Origin: CAWCXF01 sp963799455
GTDB taxonomy: Bacteria; Pseudomonadota; Alphaproteobacteria; Rhodobacterales; Rhodobacteraceae
Reading direction: 5' to 3'
DNA length: 64,000 nt
Assembly: GCA_963799455.1 (NCBI GenBank)
Contig: CAWCXF010000001.1
Location: 119,524-183,523, forward strand
Shown: piece by piece, positions 34,839 through 40,811 of the stretch
How positions within the stretch are numbered: position 1 is the stretch's first letter
Layout of the letters: each line of letters starts with the position of its first letter
The notes under the pieces: generated by a model
Told to the model about the DNA's origin: nothing
Database searches by the model: none
What the model saw: only the letters and a program-made list of their open reading frames with translations
Program-made: the position numbers and the translations under genes

Positions 34839-34884
34839 TCGCTAGGCGATCGGCCTGGAGGCCGCCGCACCTCGACCTTCCGCC

Positions 34885-35070
34885 TCAGGCCGGGGGCAAC
34901 ACCTCGTCGAACTCGGCCGTGGTGGTCCATGCCACCCGGCCGTGCTCGTCCACCTCGTCGCCCACGACGACACGGGGACACGCGCCCCGGAACGCCGCCC
35001 GCGGCAGCTCCAGCGCGATCTTCTCAACCAGCGCCTTCTCGGCTGTAGTCAGCCGCCTCTTCTCGTTCAT
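34885..35070 (-). CDS. Small conserved-looking protein of unknown function (61 aa)
   Basis: ATG 35070 is preceded by a strong RBS (GGGAGGA, 5 bases). The product starts MNEKRRLTTAEKALVEKIAL and contains CPRVVVGDEVDEHGRVAWTT. It is charged and soluble, with no membrane segment and one Cys. The excellent RBS and balanced composition make it likely to be real. I recognise no family. Confidence 0.55.
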   Translation of the reverse strand: MNEKRRLTTAEKALVEKIALELPRAAFRGACPRVVVGDEVDEHGRVAWTTTAEFDEVLPPA

Positions 35071-35208
35071 CCCGTCCTCCCGACCATCGCTGCGACGTTG
35101 GCCGTCGCTGCTCATCCAGTTGTCGTGCCGTCATGCGGGCTTCACGGACGCTGTCTAGCCTTGCCACTGCCACTGCCACTGCGGCCACCCTGATCCTGGA
35201 GCCTCACC

Positions 35209-36054
35209 ATGCTCATCCGCATCGCGCTGGGGTCGGCCATCGCCGCCTTGCCCCTAACCGTCCAGGTCCAGGAGGTCGTCCCGGCCGCCCCGCCCATGAT
35301 GGCCTCGGAGGTGCTGGACAGCTTCGTCGTCCCGGAGGTGAACCAGGGGATCGGCGTCGACGCCGAGCACTTCTACGCCATCGACAACACCACCATCGCC
35401 AAGTACCGCAAGGACACGCAGGAGCTGGTCGAGGTCCGCGACTACGAGGATATGGGCGCGCTGCACTTCGACAGCGCCGTGGTGGTAGACGGGCGCATCT
35501 ACCTGTCGCACTCCAACTACCCGACTTGGCCCATGACGAGCTCGCTGGAGGTCGTGGACGCCGAGACGCTGGACCACCTCGAGAGCCACAGCTTCGGCAT
35601 CCAGCTGGGCTCGTTCACCTGGCTCGACCAGGCGCCCGACGGCGTCTGGTGGGGCGGCTTCGCCAACTACAACCGCGTGTTCGACCGGATGCAGATGGCC
35701 TACGGCAACAAGTACGCCACCCAGGTCGTCCGCTTCACCCCCGACTGGCAGATCGACCAAGCCTACATCATCCCCGACCCGGTACTGGAGAAGTTCGAGG
35801 ACATGTCGAACTCCGGCGGCTCGTGGGGGCCGGACGGCAATCTCTACCTCTCGGGCCACGACCCGGCCGAGGCCTACGTGATGCAGCTGCCCGAGATCGG
35901 CTCGACCCTGCGCTGGGTCGGCACCGTGCCGCTCGCCATCGAAGGGCAGGGCATCGCCTGGGACCGCTCCGAGCCCGACATCCTCTACGGCTTCGTGCGC
36001 GAGACCAGCACGGTGAGCGTCAACCGCGTGGACCTTGGCAGCCTGACCCGATAG
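35209..36054 (+). CDS. Secreted protein of unknown function, probable beta-propeller
   Basis: 281 residues with an N-terminal hydrophobic export signal (MLIRIALGSAIAALPLTV). The body has repeated strand-turn patterns: NQGIGVDAEHFYAIDNTTIA, GALHFDSAVVVDGRIYLSHS, QAPDGVWWGGFANYNRVFDR, SWGPDGNLYLSGHDPAEAYV and GQGIAWDRSEPDILYGFVRE. These look like propeller blades as in SMP-30/NHL proteins, but without metal-ligand signatures that I can place. Composition is less GC-biased than its neighbours and it stands alone, so it may have arrived by transfer. The substrate is unknown. Confidence 0.7.
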   Translation: MLIRIALGSAIAALPLTVQVQEVVPAAPPMMASEVLDSFVVPEVNQGIGVDAEHFYAIDNTTIAKYRKDTQELVEVRDYEDMGALHFDSAVVVDGRIYLSHSNYPTWPMTSSLEVVDAETLDHLESHSFGIQLGSFTWLDQAPDGVWWGGFANYNRVFDRMQMAYGNKYATQVVRFTPDWQIDQAYIIPDPVLEKFEDMSNSGGSWGPDGNLYLSGHDPAEAYVMQLPEIGSTLRWVGTVPLAIEGQGIAWDRSEPDILYGFVRETSTVSVNRVDLGSLTR

Positions 36055-36181
36055 TCAGCGCGGCCCGACGCGGTCGCACATGGAAGAAGGCAGGCTTCGC
36101 GAAAATCCTGGAACTACGCACAGTCTGCCACCGGCATGAGCCCCGACAACGGTGCATCCGGAGAATAGGACGCGACGGGTC

Positions 36182-37616
36182 TCAGCGCTCCTCGGCCTCC
36201 TCCGTCGCGGCCCAGAAGCCTGCCTTGCGCCCGTGCGCAGCCTGCAACGCGGCGAGGTAGGCGTCGTGCGGGGGCGAGGCGCCCCAGTCGGCCACCCGCG
36301 CGGCGAGATCCGCGCATTCCACCAGATGCCGCGCGGCGTGGCGGTAGCGGCTGGAGCGGGCCTCCCGGAGCGCGAAATCGATCATGGCGCGCAAGGCCAG
36401 CGTGGCCGCGAGCGGATGGCGTTCGGCCAGCGCCTCGGCCGCGGGGGTGAAGACCCAGTAGGCGTCGCCGTCGATCTCGCGCTCACGCTTCAGCACGAGG
36501 GCGGCGGCCCGATCGAGCGCGGGCCACCGCACGAGGAAGGCGAGCGCTGCGTAGACATCGGGATGGCGCGCAACGTGCTCGAGCGCCCGCTCCTCGACCT
36601 CCAGGTCCTCGAAGTCCGGCAGGCGCTTCAGGTACGCCCGCAGGTCGGCCTCCGACAGCGCCTCCTCGAAGCGCGCCCAGCGCGCCGCCTGCGCCTCCTC
36701 GCCCCGCCCCACGGCGTCGAGCGCCTCGAGCCGCGCGGCGTGCCATTCGGGCGGCGGCTCGAGCCAGCGGCTGGTCTCGGCGGCGTCGACTGCGGCCAGC
36801 GCCTCCTCGGCGCGCCCCGCCGCGAGCAGCCGGTGGGCGATGGCGGCCGCGACCGTGGGCGCCCGGCGCGTCCTGGCGGCGAGCTGCGCGATGAACCCGT
36901 CCACGTCCCCCCGGGCGTCGGCGATGTCCATCAAAGCCAGCCGCGCCCCGCCCCGCCGCTCGCGCCAGGCCCTCGCGCTCACCCCGTCGGCTCGGTCGAC
37001 CACCTCGTCGGCATCCGCAGGCTTCCCGATCGGCATTCCGGCCCAGGCTCGGATGCGGCCCTCGAGGCGGGCCAGCCCATGCTCCCCGAGCGCCGGGGCG
37101 AGGATGGCCACGAGGCCGTCGGTACTGCGCGTAGCCGTTGTCCTGGAGGGCATCGAACGCCTGGTCCGCGAGCCCCTCGGGGTCGGACCGCGCGGCGGCG
37201 ACCTCGCCCAGATCGACCAGCGCGTCGCGGAACAGATCGCCCACGAGCCCGTCGCTGTCGTCGCAGCGCTCGTGCACGGATCCCGCAAGGGCGAGGAGGC
37301 GCCACATCAGGTCGAGCGCCCCGACAGGGTCCTCGGGCGCCACCTTCTCGGCGATGGCCCGGCGCTGGGTCTCGAGGTCCTCGACAAGCCCCCGTCTGCG
37401 GTGCCAGTCGACGTAGCCCCGCGCCCGGGCGACCTGCCCGAGCCTCCGGCGCACCTGGCGCGCCACCTCCTCGGCGCCCTGGACCCCGGCCAGCTCGAGC
37501 CGCAGGTGGCGCTGCGCCGCCCCGTCCCCGGCGCTCAGCTCCATCAGGAGTTCGGCCAGACGTGTCGCGCCCAGGGCTTCGAGGTTCCGGGCGTTCAGCG
37601 CCGTCTTGGAGGCCAC
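36182..37616 (-). pseudogene. DUF6880 family protein, copy 1, one frameshift
   Basis: Starts as MASKTALNARNLEALGATRL, LAELLMELSAGD and ARARGYVDWHRRRGLVEDLE, and runs to ALQDNGYAQY. There one extra base (about 37121) shifts the frame. The intact copy at 59096-60544 reads GYGQYDGL at the same point. The rest continues as DGLVAILAPALGEHGLARLE, RLALMDIADARGDVDGFIAQ and RAMIDFALREARSSRYRHAA to the stop. The helical-repeat-like protein has no known activity. It is adjacent to a recombinase and two small membrane proteins. Confidence 0.82.
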
Positions 37617-37671
37617 GGCGTCGTGGGCTTGTGCGTTCGGCCCGTCACGGGCGGGCGGCGCGGCGTGACCC

Positions 37672-37788
37672 TCAGCGCCCCTGCTCGCGGTCGAGCTTGG
37701 CGCTCTCGCGCAGGATGTAGAGCGCCAGCGGCGCCACCACGGCGACGGCCACGCCGATGACGATGAACTCCGGGACGAAGGCGGACAT
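37672..37788 (-). CDS. 38-residue single-pass membrane protein
   Basis: ATG 37788 with a perfect RBS (GGAGGA, 6 bases) placed at the end of the upstream gene. The product is MSAFVPEFIVIGVAVAVVAP then LALYILRESAKLDREQGR: one transmembrane helix and a charged cytosolic tail. It is two bases downstream of the 85-residue membrane protein, so the two are co-expressed. Function unknown; size and layout resemble small subunits of membrane complexes. Confidence 0.6.
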   Translation of the reverse strand: MSAFVPEFIVIGVAVAVVAPLALYILRESAKLDREQGR

Positions 37789-37790
37789 GC

Positions 37791-38048
37791 TTAATCCTCC
37801 GGCTTCAGGCGCCCTAGAAGATAGAGCGCCGCGGCCTCGATCGCTAGGGCGGCGAGCGTGGTCAAGGCCAGACGCCCGAGACCCAAAGGTGCCGCCCCAG
37901 GGTCGAGCGCGAAACGCAGCACACCGAAGCCGAGGACAGCCAGCGCCACGGCATGGGCGAAGTTCACCACCAGCTTCAGGCGCTCGTTGAACACCTTGCG
38001 TCGGCGCAGGTCCTCCCGGACGGCGACATCCGGGTCGGGGTCAGCCAC
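37791..38048 (-). CDS. 85-residue two-helix membrane protein
   Basis: GTG 38048 lies inside the end of the serine recombinase gene. The product has a charged start (DPDVAVREDLRRRKVFNERL) and two hydrophobic helices (VVNFAHAVALAVLGFGVLRF, ALTTLAALAIEAAALYLLG). The stop is followed at once by the 38-residue membrane gene. I recognise no family. The coupling to a recombinase gene suggests a mobile cassette that carries two small membrane proteins. Confidence 0.6.
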   Translation of the reverse strand: MADPDPDVAVREDLRRRKVFNERLKLVVNFAHAVALAVLGFGVLRFALDPGAAPLGLGRLALTTLAALAIEAAALYLLGRLKPED

Positions 38049-38820
38049 CGCGCGGGCTTTTCCGCGTGCGGGGTGGTTCGCTTGGCTCCGGGACGGGCTC
38101 GCCCGTCCCTGGTGATGTCGTCTCTGCCTCCTCCATCCCCTCCCCCAGCAATTCCCCCCCGGGCCGCTTCAGCCGCCCGTCGGGGTGGAGGTAGTGGTAG
38201 AGCGTGGAGGTGGGCAGGCCGCCGAGCTCGGCCTGGATCGAGGGGATGGAGCGGCCTTGGTCGGCCATGAGGTGGCGGGCGTAGCGCAGCTTGTCGGGCG
38301 TCATGACGCGTGGGCGTCCGCCCTGCCGCCCCCGGGCGCGGGCGGCGACGAGCCCCTCCCGGACCCGCTGGCGGATCACGTTCCTCTCCATCTCGGCGAA
38401 GGCCGCCTGGATCTGGAGGAACGCGCGCCCCGCGGGAGTGGTGGTGTCCATGGGCTGGTTGAGGGCCCGGAAGCCGATGCCCCGCGCCGCCAGCGCGTCG
38501 ATCAGCGCCACCATCTCGCCCGCCAGCCGCCCGAGCCGGTCGAGGTCGAGCACGACGAGCACGTCGCCCCGGCGCAGGTGGTCAAGGCAGGCCGCGAGAC
38601 CGGGCCGGTCGGCCTTCGCGCCCGACGCGCGGTCCTCGAACACCCGCTCGCAGCCCGCCGCCGCCAGGGCATCGAGCTGGCGGTCGAGGATCTGCGCCCC
38701 CTCGGCGGTGGAGATGCGCGCGTAGCCGATCAAGGGCCGGCGACTATCGGGCCTCCCCTGCTCCGCCGGGCTTGCACCCCGCGTCTCCGCCGCAGCTATC
38801 CATTGGTCGTGTCCTGCCAC
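38041..38820 (-). CDS. Serine recombinase (DNA invertase/resolvase type)
   Basis: 259 residues from the GTG at 38820 (GGAGAG upstream); the frame is open further but the added sequence is not family-like. Catalytic Ser37 lies in LIGYARISTAEG, followed by FEDRASGAKADRPGLAACLD, LVVLDLDRLGRLAGEMV, FLQIQAAFAEMERNVIRQRV and the DNA-binding domain GRQGGRPRVMTPDKL with a helix-turn-helix. The C-terminal ~30 residues are a Glu/Pro-rich tail. It appears intact. Palindromic CCCGACAA sites lie upstream. It may resolve or invert neighbouring DNA. Confidence 0.88.
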   Translation of the reverse strand: MAGHDQWIAAAETRGASPAEQGRPDSRRPLIGYARISTAEGAQILDRQLDALAAAGCERVFEDRASGAKADRPGLAACLDHLRRGDVLVVLDLDRLGRLAGEMVALIDALAARGIGFRALNQPMDTTTPAGRAFLQIQAAFAEMERNVIRQRVREGLVAARARGRQGGRPRVMTPDKLRYARHLMADQGRSIPSIQAELGGLPTSTLYHYLHPDGRLKRPGGELLGEGMEEAETTSPGTGEPVPEPSEPPRTRKSPRGG

Positions 38821-38854
38821 CTCTCCATCATCCTCCGCCGCCACTGCCGATCCC

Positions 38855-38995
38855 CCCGACAAACCCTTGCCTACCCCACTTCCCAGGACGATGATTGCTA
38901 CGGAGTTGTCGTGGGTGAGGCAACGGCCAAGCCGCTGATCCGCCGTCGGCGCAGTGACCGAACTGGGGGACCCCGACAACCACCTGTTTGTCGGG
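38855..38995. promoter_or_regulatory. Candidate recombination (res-like) site upstream of the recombinase
   Basis: A perfect palindrome CCCGACAA-8 nt-TTGTCGGG at 38972-38995. Two more half-sites lie at 38855-38862 (CCCGACAA) and 38906-38915 (TTGTCGTGGG). Arrays of inverted half-sites just upstream of a serine recombinase gene are typical of res/dif-like crossover and accessory sites. Confidence 0.55.
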
Positions 38996-39114
38996 AAGCC
39001 GAGATGTGGTAGGACGGCTGGTGTGGGCGGCGTGCTACGATGGTAGCGACGGCTTGCTGCACAGTGACCGTGGCGCCATCTGTGTCCAAGCGCCAGTTCC
39101 ACCAGGAGACCATC

Positions 39115-39367
39115 ATGGCCATATCGATCGACCTGCGCGTTGGCGCCAACGGCCGCATGGTCCTTCCGAAGGCTCTGCGCCGAAATTCTCGGTCTGTCCG
39201 GCGACACCATGGTGATCGCTACCGTCGAGGACGGCGAGGTGCGGCTGACCCCCGTGCACCGTGGAGCCCTCGAGGCACAGGACCTCTACGCCCGGCATGT
39301 CACGAGCGGCCGGACGGTCGACGACTTTCTCGACGACCGTCTCCGGGACGCGGAGGCCGATCGCTGA
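39115..39367 (+). pseudogene. AbrB/MazE-type antitoxin, one frameshift
   Basis: Starts MAISIDLRVGANGRMVLPKA (swapped-hairpin AbrB DNA-binding fold). After LPKAL one extra C near 39181 shifts the frame. The rest reads EILGLSGDTMVIATVEDGEV and VTSGRTVDDFLDDRLRDAEA, a usual antitoxin C-terminus. The stop overlaps the toxin start (TGATG). If real, the lesion would expose the cell to the intact toxin, so a sequencing artefact is a serious possibility. Confidence 0.8.
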
Positions 39368-39753
39368 TGGCCCAGGTCGTGCTGGACGCCTCCGCCATCC
39401 TCGCCTTCATCAAACGCGAGAACGGGGCCGATCGGGTGCTGCCCCATATCGGCAACGCGGTCGTCTCGGCGGTGAACCTGCAGGAGGTCATCAAGGAGCT
39501 GGTGCTCGACGGCCTGCCCCGCGCGACCATCCAGGCGATCGTGTCCCGACTGCGGCTCGACGTGCGCCCCCACGATGTCGACGCGGCCTACGCCGCCGGT
39601 GAGTTGGTCACGGCCACGAAGGAGCACGGCCGCGGCCTCGGAGATCGCACCTGCATGGCGCTGGGTCTGGCGCTCGGCGCCGCCGTGCTGACGGCTGATC
39701 GCGAATGGGCTCGCGTCCGGATCGAGGGGCTGACGCTCGAGCACATCCGGTGA
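39367..39753 (+). CDS. PIN-domain toxin (VapC-type ribonuclease)
   Basis: 128 residues with the full acidic set: Asp7 (VVLDASA), Glu40 (NLQEV), Asp93 (GLGDRTC) and Asp111 (TADREW). PIN toxins cleave tRNA or other RNA and are held in check by the antitoxin encoded just upstream; starts and stops overlap. Full length and intact. It sits beside the rep/par core, so it is a plausible plasmid stability module. Confidence 0.88.
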   Translation: MAQVVLDASAILAFIKRENGADRVLPHIGNAVVSAVNLQEVIKELVLDGLPRATIQAIVSRLRLDVRPHDVDAAYAAGELVTATKEHGRGLGDRTCMALGLALGAAVLTADREWARVRIEGLTLEHIR

Positions 39754-39894
39754 GGGGGAGGGGCTTGATCTCCACCCGGTGTGTCGCGCGGCGAACCGCG
39801 GTCTTGCGGCGAGCCGACATCACAGTGTGGTGACACCCCGACTGGTCCCTCGCCGCTGTACAGGGTCCGCGTCCCTCATCCTCTCGGAGGCATC

Positions 39895-39985
39895 GTGTAC
39901 GAGACCGCGTTCAAGACCATCGACAACCACCTGCGGCGCGACGACGGGCCGTCCTCGGAGCTGGACTACGTCGAGCAGACCTCGT
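39895..39985 (+). pseudogene. Type I restriction-modification HsdM, N-terminal stub
   Basis: From the GTG at 39895 (RBS GGAGG) the frame reads YETAFKTIDNHLRRDDG then PSSELDYVEQTSW, the conserved start of class I N6-adenine methyltransferase subunits. It is cut at 39985 by the IS6 left end. The remaining ~470 residues, and hsdS/hsdR, are not in the window. Confidence 0.7.
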
Positions 39986-40811
39986 GGGGGCGATGTCAAA
40001 TTAACGGCTTGCGGACGAACGAGGCGTTGATCGCCGAGGCCTTCAGGCCGCGAGGCCCGCGATCTGCCGCCATACGTCGAACGCTTCGAGACGATGGAAG
40101 CGGGTGGCGAGGGCGGAGCGACGACGGGCGGGCGGGACGAAGAGGTTGCGCACGGCGGAGAACACCGAGACAAAGCGCTGCAGCCCTCCTGGTGATCGGA
40201 AGCCCTGCATCTGCCTCTCGCGCTTCCGGAGCGGGACGTGGCTGTTCTCGGCGCGGTTGTTGAGCCCCTTGTGGGCGCGATGCTCGAGCGTGGGCGCGAG
40301 CTCGCGCTTGGCCGCCGCGTAGGACGCCAGCTTGTCGGTCACGATCCGCCGCGGCCGCCAGCCCTGCTTCTTCAAGAGGGCCACGAGGATGCGGCGCGCC
40401 GCATCCTTGTCGCGCCGGCGCTGCAGGATCTCTTCGAGGACAACCCCGTGCTGGTCCACGGCCCGCCACAGCCAGCGGACCCGGCCGCGGATCACCACCC
40501 GGGCCTCATCGAGATGCCAGATGTCGCCCGGCCGCGGGGCGCGCCGCCGCAGCTCGCGAGCAAGGGCTGGGCCGAACTTCGCGCCCCAGCGGCGGACCGT
40601 CTCGTAGGAGACCTCGATGCCCCGCTCCAACAGCATCTCCTCGACCATCCGCAGGCTGAGCGGGAAGCGGGCGTGGAGCCACACGACATGGGCGATGATC
40701 TCGCGCGGGAAGCGATGGCGGCGGTAGAGGCGGCTGATCGTCATGGAGACCGGCGCCTACGAGCCCGCGGTCCCGGTCGCAACCGCCGTCCGGTCAACGT
40801 GACATCCCCCC
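39986..40811 (-). mobile_element. IS6-family element
   Basis: About 825 bp, typical of IS6/IS26. The left end reads GGGGCGATGTCAAATTAACGG; the reverse complement of the right end reads GGGGGATGTCACGTTGACCG, giving imperfect terminal repeats. It joins an HsdM stub on one side to a truncated DUF4011 gene on the other. IS6 elements cause adjacent deletions, so the missing ends of both genes were probably removed by it. Confidence 0.8.
40043..40744 (-). CDS. IS6-family transposase
   Basis: 233 residues. An N-terminal helix-turn-helix (LSLRMVEEMLLERGIEVSYE, then VRRWGAKFG) precedes the DDE core: GDIWHLDEARVVIRG (Asp), PRRIVTDKLASYAAAKRELA (Asp) and NNRAENSHVPLRKRERQMQG (Glu). ATG 40744 is close to the right terminal repeat. 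Intact and probably active. Confidence 0.93.
   Translation of the reverse strand: MTISRLYRRHRFPREIIAHVVWLHARFPLSLRMVEEMLLERGIEVSYETVRRWGAKFGPALARELRRRAPRPGDIWHLDEARVVIRGRVRWLWRAVDQHGVVLEEILQRRRDKDAARRILVALLKKQGWRPRRIVTDKLASYAAAKRELAPTLEHRAHKGLNNRAENSHVPLRKRERQMQGFRSPGGLQRFVSVFSAVRNLFVPPARRRSALATRFHRLEAFDVWRQIAGLAA

Noticed and set aside
35155..35190. Short CTGCCA-type tandem repeat
   Set aside because: Only about three units; no sign of a CRISPR or regulatory array.
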